Below, in pieces: positions 1 to 12,100 of a stretch of DNA of 64,000 nt. Made by a program: the position numbers and the translations under genes. The stretch's first letter is position 1. Each line of letters begins with the position of its first letter. Location of the stretch: the NCBI GenBank assembly GCA_905160935.1, contig CAJHZI010000240.1, positions 65,001 to 129,000 of the forward strand, read 5' to 3'. The DNA is from Enchytraeus crypticus (lineage: Eukaryota > Annelida > Clitellata > Enchytraeida > Enchytraeidae). The notes below the pieces were generated by a model. That model ran no database searches, had not been told where the DNA came from, and saw only the letters and a program-made list of their open reading frames with translations.

Positions 1-335
1 CCTCTAGGAAATTGGATAAATACCGTGATTTGTCCTTAGGATATGATGTTGTTCCGGTGGCCATTGAAACTTTGGGCCCGATGAATTCCGAAGGAGTTGA
101 TTTTATTAATGGTATAAGCAGACTTATTGCAGAGCAAACCGGCGATAAGCGAGAGACATCTTTTCTTTGGCATAGGCTTTCCATGACTTTGCAAAAATTT
201 AGTGCAGTCTGCTTCATCAGTTCTTTTAAGCCGATTGATGGCCTCGAGTAGCCGGGCGGCGATTCAGCACGTATTGCTTGAATCGGTTTTTATCAAACCT
301 TATGTTCTTTACATCGGGGTAATAATAAAAATAAA
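1..335 (+). mobile_element. Retrotransposon family A, copy 1: 3' end
   Basis: An open frame from the window edge to 251 encodes the end of a polyprotein (KYRDLSLGYDVVPVAIETLG, DKRETSFL), then a 3' tail with gcggcgattcagcacgtatt and tgttctttacatcgggg, then (AAT)n. The same C-terminus recurs in copy 3 (4560-4790), and the tail recurs at 9000, 18110 and 52460. Confidence 0.85.
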
Positions 336-539
336 TAAAATAATAATAATAATAACAATAATAATACCAATAATAAAATAAAAGAACGACTTTATTTAAT
401 TAAAAGATAGATGAAAAGGAAATGTTTAAAATAATTCCTCTACGCTCTGGTAGGCCGTATTCGTCACGAGCGCAGACATCATTAGAGCGCTGGAGTGCAA
501 TGGACAGGCGCTGCCATAGAAAGGCTTTTTCGTGTTAAT

Positions 540-1395
540 CGCCGGTAATAGCGCTGGTTCTCCTGCCTATTTCGTTTATGAAGTCACACAGAGTTGTTGG
601 GGCACAAGGTCTCGGAGGAAATTGGCAGGAGGATGTAGTTATAAGAGACTGTAACATATTTAAGAGACTTGGCAGCGGCTTCAGCAGCTGAGCCAGCAGA
701 AGTGCATGGAAGGCTGAGATTGCTTGCTGAGAATGTGTCCGTCATGGTGCCATTCAGCCCAAGGAATTTGTGATACACCGTCCGGTTGTTTCTCATCTGA
801 GCGGCTCAATCCCTGGGGCTCTTTTATAGCCGGAATATTTGTGCGAGTTAGGGCACGCCATACCAGATCATTCAGATACTGATGTCTGCCGAATCTGTCA
901 GCGCTCCGCATGCACGACAGACCGTGAGTGCCCAGAATAATTAACCGAGGCTCCGCAGACACAGTTGTGTGGTTCACAAATAGTAGAGCCCAGACGTAGA
1001 CCGTCCTCTACTCTCAATGCCTCGTCGTGCAAGCGGAGGCCACAGAAAGATAAAGGCAAGGCTTTCATCAAGTCACCACTTTGAAGAGTTGAAACAGCAA
1101 GCAGCCGGGCCTTCCCTTGTGTCAATCACTCCTTCGCGAGGAGTTCCGAGTGCGCAGTGCCATAGATTTTTGAGTCCCAAGCCTTCATGTTCTAAGACAC
1201 CATTCCAATAGGCGCTTCAGATAAGGATAGAGCAGCCCATAGGCCTTGAACCCTGTCTACCTCTAAATCGGTGTACTGAGGAACGCAGGTAAGGATCGAG
1301 TCCTGTAAAGCGCTTGTCCACTCGCGGCAGAAGCCAAAAAGGCAGAAGGTGCCAGCGACGAGACAGAACGAATACCTAGCCCTCCATAGCAAATG
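540..1395 (-). mobile_element. Retrotransposon family A, copy 2: decayed C-terminal half, inverted
   Basis: Minus-strand frames contain GLGIRSVSSLAPSAFL, KARLLAVSTLQSGDLMKALP, CGLRLHDEALRVEDGLRLG, CVCG, and SRSDEKQPDGVSQIPW, in order but in different frames. These match copy 3 between about 3830 and 4600. Stops and frameshifts make it a dead copy. Confidence 0.82.
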
Positions 1396-1639
1396 CAAAT
1401 AATAATAATAACAATAACAGTAATAATAATAATAAAATAATGACAAAAATAATGAGACAAAATATTGACGTCACGTTTAATGGCGGTTGTTTATATTTGT
1501 AAAATAAAAACACCGTTATTAATTTAGTAATATGCTTGATTAATATTAGCCTAGTGACTGCTTCCTTTATCTCTTGACTCGTTAATTTATAATTAAGGAT
1601 ATAGAGTATTATATTCTGAAGGATTAACCTAACTGTCTC

Positions 1640-4600
1640 ATAATTCTAGTCCAATTCTACCTAACATAGTCACTCTCGTCTTGATTAATGAAGTTTATCT
1701 GGAAATGTCTCGTCAAAATTGGCCTTTATCTCAAACCATTGGTAAGCTGAATGGCGTCTGCCGGGTATGTCTAGCTGTGCGGCAAGTCCACTTGAGGGAT
1801 GGTCTTATTCATAAACACGGTCCTCGTAAGTCTCCTTGCCCGGGTTCAGGTCAGCCGCCTCTGACTCATAACATTTCACTCAACTCCCGTAGTGCTATAC
1901 CTTCACCTGACCACTCAATATCCAGCCAACCAGACAACCTTACAGATAGCAGCAACGCTAAATTTGATCATACAGTCAACTGTAGTGCAGGCTCAAATCT
2001 CGCAGCTAATTGTAAACGTAAAAGCTGCAGAACAGGCAGTAACTCTACTGCCAGCAGAAATTTTATCGTCAGCAACGCAGTTGGCAGCAGTAGTTTCAAC
2101 GCCAATTCTGCTAGCAGTAAATCTTCTGACCTCATATGTCCCCATGATACTGACTCATCATCAACTGATTCCTCTGCCATTCGCCATCCCACGCTGTCAC
2201 AACCCATTATCAAACACATTCCGAGGTCTGCCAGAGCTCCCTGTGCTAGAGCTCTGATTGCTATTCTTACGAACATTCCAGAAATTCTGAGAATTTAGTC
2301 AATTGGGACAATCTCTTTAATTTTGCTTTCTCAACCTTATCAGTTCCTGCTAAGGTAGGGAACAAAGTTAGTTTGGCAAATCTCATTCGGAATCGTCTCT
2401 CTAAAGATCAGATTACTCACAACATTGATGTACCTGAAGAGGAGGCCCTTGGAAAGAAAAGGCTTTTCTGTAAATCGTCTCTTTCCGCTTCAGTGCAATC
2501 CAAGTTAGAGGAAGCTAATATACGAGCTGCGGTCAGAATTCTCTGCTCGGATGATTCTTTAGCGGAAAATAATGAAAATACTTTCAAACAGTTGTTGGAT
2601 AAACATCCTACTAAAGCTGAGTCTCCTAACAATCTTTCGTCGACTTCAACACCTGCGATCCAAGTCGAAGAAGACATTGTGTTGAAGGCCGTGCTGAGCT
2701 TTACCGCCGGAACCGCTGGCGGCCCTGATGGCTTACGTCCTCAACATCTCAAAGATTTAGTTTCTTCCAAGGAGGTAGGTGCTCAGTTGCTTACTGCAAT
2801 CACTGCTTTTATAAACTGTCTAATTCGGGGTGGCTGCCCTATTCAAGTACGACCAGTACTTTTCGGGGCCAATCTAATTGCTATTCAGAAAAAGAATGGC
2901 GATATTCGTCCAATTGCCATAGGTTATACATGGAGGAGACTAGCGGCTAAATGCGTGAACATGTATGCTCTACCAAAGATCTCTGACTATCTTCGTCCTA
3001 TTCAGCTGGGTGTTGGTGTATCAGGTGGCTGTGAAGCTGCAATTCATGCTACCCGTCAGTTTATAACGAATTTGACCCCGGGTTTCTCTGTCCTTAGTTG
3101 GATTTTGCTAACGCATGCAACTGCCTAAGTAGGTCAAAGATGTTAGAAACTATTCACAGACTTCTGCCAGAGATATTCAGCTTTTGTTCATCTGCCTATA
3201 GCCAACCGACCCTTCTCAAATTTGAGAATCAATTCATCCACTCTAGTGAAGGAGTTCAACAGGGGGACCCGCTTTGGGCCGGTTACTTTTCTGTTTAACT
3301 ATTCAACCTGTACTTACCCAACTTCAAAGTACTTTCAGGCTAAGCTACCTGGATGATCTAACGCTCGGAGGTTTAGATAGTGCGGTAGCTAATGGTGTTA
3401 GGATTATTTTGTCTAAGGGGGCAGAGCTCGGTCTGAGGCTCAATTTAAACAAGTGCGAGATCATCTAAGACAATTACTCATGATGATCCTCTCCTAGAAT
3501 CTCTCATGAAAACTTCAATCACTGATGCAGAACTTTTAGGTGCTCCTCTAACTGTAGGCCATGCCATGGATACTAAACTTGAGAAACATGTTGCGGATCT
3601 ACAGAGAGCTGCTGCAAGATTGAAGGATATACAGCGTCACGATGTTCTGATCTTGCTGCGCTACTCCGTTAGCGCTCCTAAGGTTATGCACACTCTGCGT
3701 TCTTCACCCTGTTTTCAACACCCATTACTTCAGAATATTGACAAGATTGTAAGAGACTGTTTGTGCAGCCTGATAAATGCAGATTTATCAGACTCTCAAT
3801 GGCAGCAAGCAAGTCTTCCAGTTCGGAACGGTGGTCTCGGAATTCGCAGTATTTCTCAACTGTCTCCGTCAGCCTACCTGTCGTCTTATAATTCAACTCG
3901 GAGCCTTCAAGAAGAAATACTGAGAAGCAGTGTCTCTTCCATCGATCCTGTGTACATCAAAGCTGCTGAGTCAATGTGGTGCAGTGAAGTCGAGGCCAGC
4001 GCTCCAGTCGGTCCTGCTGCTGGAATTCAAAGAAATTGGGACGATTGTATTGTGAAGAAGAGCTTCAATCAGATTCTAAACTCACTTTCTGACTTGAAAG
4101 AGAAAGCTCGACTGCTTGCAGTTTCGTCTCCACACAGTAGTGACTGGCTGCACGCGCTTCCGATTGCCTCCTGCGGATTACGCCTTGACGACGAATCTAT
4201 CAGAATAGCAGTTGGCCTTCGTCTCGGCACCAAGCTTTGTGAAATTCACCAATGTGTGTGCGGTAGTCTGGTAGATCCTAAAGGTCATCATGGACTTGCC
4301 GCAAGAGCGCTGGCAGATCGAGCAGGCACCACAACATAAATCACATAATTTGGCATGCCCTGATTAAGGCCAATATACCCTCCAAATTAGAACCGACTGG
4401 AATTTCTAGATCAGATGGCAAAAGACCAGATGGTCTTACTCTGATCCCGTGGAAAGGTGGCAAATCTCTGCTTTGGGATGTTACAGTACCAGATACCGTA
4501 GCTAAGTCTTATTTAAACGTGTCTTCGGTGTCAGCTGGTGGAGCTGCTGAACTAGCCGCCGACAGAAAAATAAGCAAATATCATGAATTGTCTCATAGCT

Positions 4601-6240
4601 ATTGTTTCATACCACTTGCTCTCGAGACTTTAGGTCCTATGAATAAGGAAGGAAGCGAATTTATTTCTTCATTGGGTCATCATTTATCCGCCGCTACAGG
4701 AAGATAAGCGCGAAACCAGCTTCTTGAGACAGAGACTCTCAATCTGCCTACAGAGATATAATTCCATCTGTGTAAGGGGGACCTTTAGTGCAAATCGGAC
4801 AGATAGCTATGTTACAACTGAAAACACTCTTGCATCTGATTATCTAATTCGTTCTACTTCTCTCTCCAACAGCTTGGCTCACACTCAGAATTTAATTTCA
4901 CCCCGCCATTCTTCAACAGTCTACCCACATGCACAGCTCCGTTCGGAATATCATCATCATGGTCAGACTGATAATGAAGTTCTTCATGCACATCAACTAG
5001 TTTCTGAAGATCTTCATGAACGTCAACCCGAACTTACGGCACCTGCCAGAGGTCTTGCCAAGGCTGATGCAACGGAAGAAAGTGATGTGATTAAGAGAGT
5101 TTTGTCTACTAGTCCATCTACAGACGCTTATCCTCCTCAATCTGCGCTATTCAAATATGACGCTCACAACCCTTACAAGACCTCTGACTTAACTTCCACC
5201 CCAACTGTGACTGCTATCTACAAAGAGAGCTCCTTAGGTTTGTTGGAGAGTGACTCAGAGGCTATTCAGTCAGTGTGCCGAGGTTATAAGCCCATCTCAC
5301 TGCGCCGTCTCGAACAGGGAGTCCTGGGCTACAGCCTCAGGGAGCGTTTCTCCGCCGCCTCTCAGCCCTGTCCTCCACGGCGTACCAACGCCGTATCCCC
5401 TAGATGCTCGAAGGCCGAGACCCTCATGGGTGCCTCCAGGGATGGTAGGAATAAATTCCCTTCGAGTAGGAAGAGGCAGGTATCGAGGCTGACATTGATC
5501 GATCCGCGGAGAAATTTAGGCAGTCAGCCTGTCGATGGGCTTGAAGAGTCAGAGAGTGTGGTAAAGAGAATGAATGAAATTTTCACGAACCGAACGTGGG
5601 TCGCTACATATCACAACGACCAGAGGCGCGTTAAAACAGTGAAGGCTAAGAACTACGGGACTCACGAGAGGACAATGGAACAGAGGCCTGACGAATGCGG
5701 TGGCTCCTCTGGTACTCAGGCTGGCTACCCCTCCTCACCCAGCCATATGTCCAGATCTCCCTGCAATCAGCGGCATGCCCCGTCCAATCCCAGTCACGCT
5801 TCCCCTCGACATTCCCTGCAGAGTTTATCACGGAATACGACAGGGGAGGCAGGGAGGAGAAGGGCGCTGGGACTTATGTCTGAACATGCAGAATCCGCTA
5901 ATGGAATCGTGGAAAGGATTTATAGCGTTGCGGAAAGCGAGCCCGGTGAGTTGCAGGACACTGAATTGGAAGAGTTGAATGAACAAATTACTGGTGAACA
6001 GTTGAACCTCGACAATGAGATCACTGACGTGTTAGGTGACGGTCGCGATGTGATTCAGAAACACTATGTGGACGCTGTTAGTGTCCTGACGTAACCAGAA
6101 ACATGGAAAACACTTCCACCATAATTACAACAATAATAATAATAATAATTTGACAATTAATTCAAATAATAATAATAATAATAAAAATTATAAATAAAAA
6201 AAAATAATAATAATAACAATAATAATAAAAATAATAAAGG
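1640..6240 (+). mobile_element. Retrotransposon family A, copy 3: nearly full length, REL-endonuclease type
   Basis: The polyprotein is broken into frames 1681-2298, 2373-3128, 3098-3298, 3274-3468, 3506-4339 and 4519-4707. In order: an N-terminal Cys/His finger (CRVCLAVRQ...HKHG), RT blocks (AGTAGGPDGLRPQHL, ANLIAIQKKNGDIRPIAIG, QLGVGVSGGCEAAIHATRQF, EGVQQGDPL, YLDDLTLGG), a CxC...H motif (QCVCGSLVDPKGHHG), then SRSDGKRPDGLTLIPW...LLWDVTV, which fits a PD-(D/E)XK restriction-like endonuclease as in R2-type non-LTR elements. The element ends near an (AAT)n run. At least five frameshifts or stops make it non-functional as read. It sits in an HDLBP intron, in the sense direction. Confidence 0.82.
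4724..6094 (+). CDS. 456-aa open frame downstream of the RT polyprotein, unknown
   Basis: The first 17 or so residues (RQRLSICLQRYNSICVRGTF region) are the C-terminus of the family A polyprotein. The remaining 1.3 kb is open without a stop, polar, rich in Ser, Arg, His and Glu, and matches nothing I recognise. Copy 1 has a stop soon after the equivalent point, so this is either a C-terminal extension specific to this copy, a second gene of the element, or captured sequence. No membrane segment or cofactor motif is seen. It is followed by (AAT)n, the usual 3' end for this family. Confidence 0.35.
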   Translation: MRQRLSICLQRYNSICVRGTFSANRTDSYVTTENTLASDYLIRSTSLSNSLAHTQNLISPRHSSTVYPHAQLRSEYHHHGQTDNEVLHAHQLVSEDLHERQPELTAPARGLAKADATEESDVIKRVLSTSPSTDAYPPQSALFKYDAHNPYKTSDLTSTPTVTAIYKESSLGLLESDSEAIQSVCRGYKPISLRRLEQGVLGYSLRERFSAASQPCPPRRTNAVSPRCSKAETLMGASRDGRNKFPSSRKRQVSRLTLIDPRRNLGSQPVDGLEESESVVKRMNEIFTNRTWVATYHNDQRRVKTVKAKNYGTHERTMEQRPDECGGSSGTQAGYPSSPSHMSRSPCNQRHAPSNPSHASPRHSLQSLSRNTTGEAGRRRALGLMSEHAESANGIVERIYSVAESEPGELQDTELEELNEQITGEQLNLDNEITDVLGDGRDVIQKHYVDAVSVLT

Positions 6241-6589
6241 ATTAATGTCGATTTCCTCATACAAGGATGATGTCAGGGACGTCCGCCCATCACATGTCAC
6301 CACAAATCGATTCACCCCAAACTATCTGAAAATTCAATAAACTTATGAATTAATTACTTAACTATTCAACTTAGTTAATTAGTTAAATTCTTCTCGTTTC
6401 TGCATAATTTATTTATTTAATAATATTATTTTAGAAGGTTAGTATTATATCTCCGCCGGCGTCAATTGATGCGCCATCAATAGACAAACAGTACTAATAA
6501 CCATCGAGACTTTCTGTCGAACAGCTGATCTCCCATATCTGTCATTTCCGCACAGCAAATACAGTGCCTATTATAATTATACTATTATT

Positions 6590-6865
6590 GGGGTGGTGAT
6601 CTAGCGTAGTGGTTAGAGTGTTCGCCTCGAATACAAGTGGCCTGGATTCAACCTTCAAAGCTCAGGTCAGTCAAGTAATGGTGGATATCCCCATGGACGG
6701 CTAATCTTTTATCGGAGCTTGCTGCCGCTTTTCACTATTAATAGCAAAGATAAGATTAACCATGGAAAGGATTAATAATAACCTGCCAGGAACCTGTAAA
6801 GCATTCTCGAACACCGGACATCGGTCATGACGCCGCTATGGTAATTGTCGTAGGTTATTAATACT
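6590..6865 (+). mobile_element. tRNA-derived SINE, family S3
   Basis: Begins with a tRNA-like head: box A-like tagcgtagtggttagagtg, the anticodon-arm region tcgcctcgaa, and box B-like ggattcaacc. A unique body follows (ggagcttgctgccgctttt, aggattaataataacctgcc). A body fragment of the same family lies at 60530-60620. Confidence 0.7.
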
Positions 6866-6922
6866 ATTACTATACTATTATTATATTGTTTTAATATAAT
6901 TAATACGACTTATTTGCTGTAG

Positions 6923-7027
6923 ATTCACATAGAGTTTAGTGACGAGCAGGATAAGGTGACGCTAGAGGGCCCACCTGAGGAAGTAGAGGCCGCCACTGCG
7001 CTTATAATCGCTAAACGAGACGATCTG
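6923..7027 (+). CDS. HDLBP: HDLBP exon A: C-terminal half of KH4
   Basis: This exon gives 35 codons, beginning IHIEFSDEQDKVTLEG and ending RDDL. The acceptor is tttgctgtag and the donor is gtgggt; both ends are phase 0. The IHIEF...DKVTLEGP strand pattern is the last beta strand and helix of a vigilin KH domain. The exon carrying the first half of KH4 is not in the window, so the intron upstream is at least 6.9 kb and holds the retrotransposon cluster. Confidence 0.93.
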
Positions 7028-8169
7028 GTGGGTGTTTTGTGGAAATATTGTGGATATTGAATTTTGTCTTTATTTAACTATTTGTAGTAGTTTAATTTTC
7101 ATCCTTTTCGTCATCGTCCTCTTCCATTTAATCACAGTTTAGCTAGAGTCAAGATACGAATAGATAGTTACACTTCTCTCTATTACAATTTAATATTTTA
7201 ATTTTGTATTTAATATTTTAATCTTAATTCAATTTAAATAGATTTTGAAATTAGAAATAAATAATATCAGCAGCGTATCAGTAGCAGTGTCTGTAGCCTA
7301 GGTGCTCACCAACCAAATGCCCTTTCTAACTTTATTTTGGATCTTAGTGCTTTAGTTGCCTTTTACGACACTTGGCTAGTCTATTCTTCAGTAATGCACG
7401 CACAACACGATGAGTATATTTTAACTATAAAGTTATTAAATAAAATAAGCATAAAGCACCATTGGATAAACTAATACGTAGAATTTAAAATATAATTAAT
7501 CAATATGGAAGTTGAAGACTAATTTGTTTGTTTTTGCTGCAGTTGTCCAAGATGGCTTTTGTAGATCTCAAAATAGATCCTAAGTATCACAGACATATCA
7601 TTGGTAGAGCTGGAGCCAATAGTAAGCTGTTGTTCTTTTCTTATTTTTCGTCTGAAATCTTTTCCTTATCTGTTATTTTTGTGACTTTTTCTTTTCTGTT
7701 TTTGAATATGTTCTCAATCTGTCGTTCTGAGGAGGAACCACTAAGCTTCTGAGCTGGACGCTAAGTTCCTGGACCAAATTAATAAAAGGTAAAATTAAAA
7801 CCTAGTTTAACGTCAGTTTCTGGGCTCGCGAGAATGCCAACGACTTGAACAGCACAGGGTCTGAACTCTGCATGTACTGCGTACTGATTAGAATGTCTAA
7901 ATAGCCTAGGGGTAACGTCATGAAGTTTTAAATGACAAATCCTAAGGTGGCTTGAATCCTCGTGGGTTCGAATCCCGGTCGCGCTGAACTGAGAGTAAAA
8001 TCTCGGACATTCACTGGACTGGTTATACGGAAAATGGTCTAAATTGCCTAACGGATTAAACATGTGGTTTTAAAAGTGATAGATATCAACATAGTTGATT
8101 ATTCACTATAATGCGTGTTTACTTTTTGATCAACTAATAATAATAATAATATTAATAATGATTATGATG

Positions 8170-8202
<33 letters not shown>

Positions 8203-9063
8203 TCTAACAAAAAAATAATATAATATCATCGTCATCTTCCCTTGAATCCCAGTTTAGCCAGGGTCGGGATAGGAATAGACTGTCTCAAATTCTCTAAAAA
8301 ATAGAATAAAATAAACAAAAAAAATCAAATAATAATAGTAATAATAATAATATTTATTATTATTATTACTATTATTATTATAAAGATTTAACGTTCGTTT
8401 CCTCGTTCAAGGATGATGTCAGGGACGTCCCCACAGCACACATCACTACAGATCAATTCGCCCAAACCAATCTGCTAAAGAAATATGCTGAGAAGTAAGA
8501 TCCTAAACGAAAGCCGGTCCAATAGCAACTTACGAACATGATATCTGCTCAGGTTCCGTCGTCGTAATGGACTCAAGCATATTATAAATGTAGAATTCGT
8601 TTGCTATGCCAAACTATGCCAGCCCAGTGATCGTCTTACGATCACTGGGCTGGCATAGTTTGGGATCCGATTTTTGTTCTATGCACGTTTACAAAACATG
8701 CGCACAGAAACATATTGTACAGAACATTTAGTTTGGATTGGCTTGTGGTGTTGCTACAGAATACTCAATAATCTAAACTGGCTTTTGTTCAGGACCTTAC
8801 TTCTTCTCAGCACATATCTTTTGCAGATTGGTCTGGGTGAATTGATCTGTGGTGATGATTGCTGTGGGGACGTGTCTGACATCATCCCTGGATGAGGAAA
8901 CGGACGCTAAACCTTTAATATTAATATTAATATAATTATTATTTTTTATTTTTTTATTATTTATTTATTTATTCATTCATTTTTTTTGTTTTTTTTACCC
9001 CGGTGTAAAGAACCTGGGGTTTGATAAAAACGATTCAAGCAATACGTGCTGAATCGCCGCCCG

Positions 9064-9101
<38 letters not shown>

Positions 9102-12100
9102 CCCAGTTCAGCGCATAAAGCAGGAGACAGGAGTGTCTATTCGCATTCCACCTGACGAGTCCAACAGCAACATTGTGCGCATAGAGGGGGCACCAGAGGG
9201 CGTAGCCAGAGCTAAGTTTGACCTCATCGAAATGATTGAGAAATTTGTAAGTAATCCCACTGTAAATTATCAAGTAGTTTGTAAGTTATCTCACTGTAAA
9301 CTGTCGCCTTTGAACGAGAGGTCACGAGTTCGAGACTGCGTAGCGACGTGGGTTTTTCTCTTCCGAGGGGCGAATAAAATCCTAGTCGTGTACGCTTAGT
9401 GGTGTCAGGCCGATGGATAGCAGACCTTAATGTTCCATTTCCTATCTAGTTACCTCCGTATCGACCCCGAATAGGGATTAACAGCACGCTAAACGGGTAG
9501 TTTTTATTTCTGAGTTAAATTGTAAAATCTTCAATCCGTTAATTAATTCTGGCTCATTGATTGATTGTGTAGTAGTATAACAGGATCACACCACTGTCAT
9601 AGATCATATGTTTTACAAGGCTACCGTAGGCTGGAACCTGTATAAAACATATTGATTAATTGATTGGTCGGTTGATTTCTAGCTGATTGATTGATTAGTT
9701 GATTTACTAATTGACTGATTTATTGATTTAATTGATTTGTTTTTTGATTGACTTATTAATTTATTGATTTGTTGATTATTGATTGATCGGTTGACTGATT
9801 AATTGATGGATAGGCTGATTGATTGATCGATTAATTTATGGGCTGATTGATCGATTGATTGATTAATCGATTGATTGATTGATCGGTTGATTGATCGATT
9901 GATTGATCGGCTGATTGATTGATTGTATAGGATAACGAGAAGAACAGGGACATACTGATCGACCACAGGTTTCACAAGGCCATCATTGGCGCCGGTGGCT
10001 CCAGTATTAAGGAAATACGAGAGAAGTTTCCCCAGGTGGCCATTTCCTTTCCTGACCCTGCCAAACAGAGTGACGTGGTAACGCTGAGAGGACCTAAGCA
10101 AGAAGTAGACGAATGCTATAAACATCTGCAGACGATCGCTCAGAACATGGTTTGTGGAATTATTTCACTGATGTTTTCTTAATATGATAAAAGACATTTT
10201 AATGGTAAGATACTTTTTTGGTAAGATACTTTTTTGGTAGATACTCGACCGCAGATCAGTAGGTGCGGGGTTCAAATCCTGGGCTCGCCCGTCACTAACA
10301 TCGCTTTCGGGTTACGAAACTGACGTTAACCTTAGCTTTACCAGCTTTAATGCCTTTTACTGTTAATGTTTTAATGTCGGCACAAATTTAACAAGCAACC
10401 TAATCATATATAGCAGTAATTAGATTTCATCAATGTTCTTAGTATGTTTGAGGCGAAGTAAGCAAAGCTTAAAAGTAGTAATTAAGTAGGCACATCAGCA
10501 AATTGCTTGACAGGGGATTGGTATATGTAGGGTTCAAATCCCGTGCTATACCGTCAGTAAGAGCTGAAAATTGATGTTTAGCTTGGCTTTAGCCTTTAGA
10601 ATATTTGTGTGTTGGCCTTTCTAAGTTTCTATTTACCTTTATGTCCTAAAGTTAAATTAAATTAAAGTTAAATTGTGTTTAATTGAATTGAAAAGTAATC
10701 CAATGACGTACTCAACGTCTTATGTTACTTTCTTAGACACTTTCTCTTCCTTTCCCCTCACTGGTTAACGGAATGATATATCTCATTGTCCATGGATTTA
10801 CCAGCGCGTCCTCGTAGAACTGCTTGTAGTGGAATATTTCGCTTAAGATGCACCTGACTTACTTTGGAATAATGAACCGCACTTTAAATCATTCACTCAT
10901 CCATCCATCCATTATTTGACCGCGGATCAGTATGTGCAGGGTTCAAATCCTGGGCTCGCCCGTCACTGACATCGCTTTCGAGTGAGGAAACCGACATTAA
11001 CATTAGCGTTTTAACTTTTTTACCATCCATCCGTCAATCCACCCATCAATCCATCCATCAATCCATCCACCAATCAATCAATCGATCGATCAATCAATTC
11101 ATCTGCCCACCCATCCACCTACCAACCCATCCATCCATCACCCATCCATCTAACCTTAACCCTAATCCATCCATCCATCCATACTAGACTGGACGAGTCA
11201 TTTTTGGTTTGTCTAACTATTAAATTGTTTTAAAGATGTTTTATTAAATGATGATCTATTAAAGACATATTATGTGTGACAGGCTGCCAGCAGTCATAAA
11301 GCTGAGGTTCATATTTTCAAGGAGGTTCACAGGAACATCATCGGCAAGGGAGGAGCTAAAATTAGACAGGTAGGCTCACAATAGCTCTCTAGGTAGACCT
11401 ATGATAAGTCTCCAGGTAGGCCTATGCTAGATCTCCTGGTAGGCCTATGATAAGTCTCCAGTAGGCCTATGATATATGTCCAGGTAGGCTTATGATAGGT
11501 CTCCAGGCAGGCTTATGATAGGTATCCAGGAAGGTTTATGATAGGTATCCAGGTAGGCCTATGATAGGTCTCCAGGTAGGCCTATGATAGGTCTCCAGGT
11601 AGGCCTATGATAGGTCTCCAGTAGGCCTATGATAGGTCTCCAGGTAGGCCTATGATAGGTATCCAGGTAGGCTTATGATAGGTATCCAGGTAGGCCTATG
11701 ATAGGTATCCAGGTAGGCCTATGATAGGTCTCCAGGTAGGCCTATGATAGGTCTCCAGTAGGCCTATGATGGGTCTCCAGGTAGGCCTATGAGAGGTATC
11801 CAGGTAGGCCTATGATAGGTCTCCAGGTAGGCCTATGATAGGTATCCAGGTAGGCTTATGATAGGTTTGCAGTAGGCCTATGATATATGTCCAGGTAGGC
11901 CTATGATCTGTCTCTATAGGAACTCTCTCTCTTTATAAGTGCCTTGTCCTTTCTAGACGATGGCGATCATTTTGTTTATTTTTTCTGCTTTTTTGTCTGA
12001 AAAAAACAAAAAAAATATATAATATTTTTGAGTACAGAGTTAAAGTCTTGATTTGAACGTCTTGTGTAATCGTTTAGGTGCTCAACTGTCGACCGCTAGT

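Noticed and set aside
1892-2276. Extra frames on both strands over the start of retrotransposon copy 3
   Set aside because: Shadows of the 1681-2298 frame, which carries the recognisable Cys/His motif.
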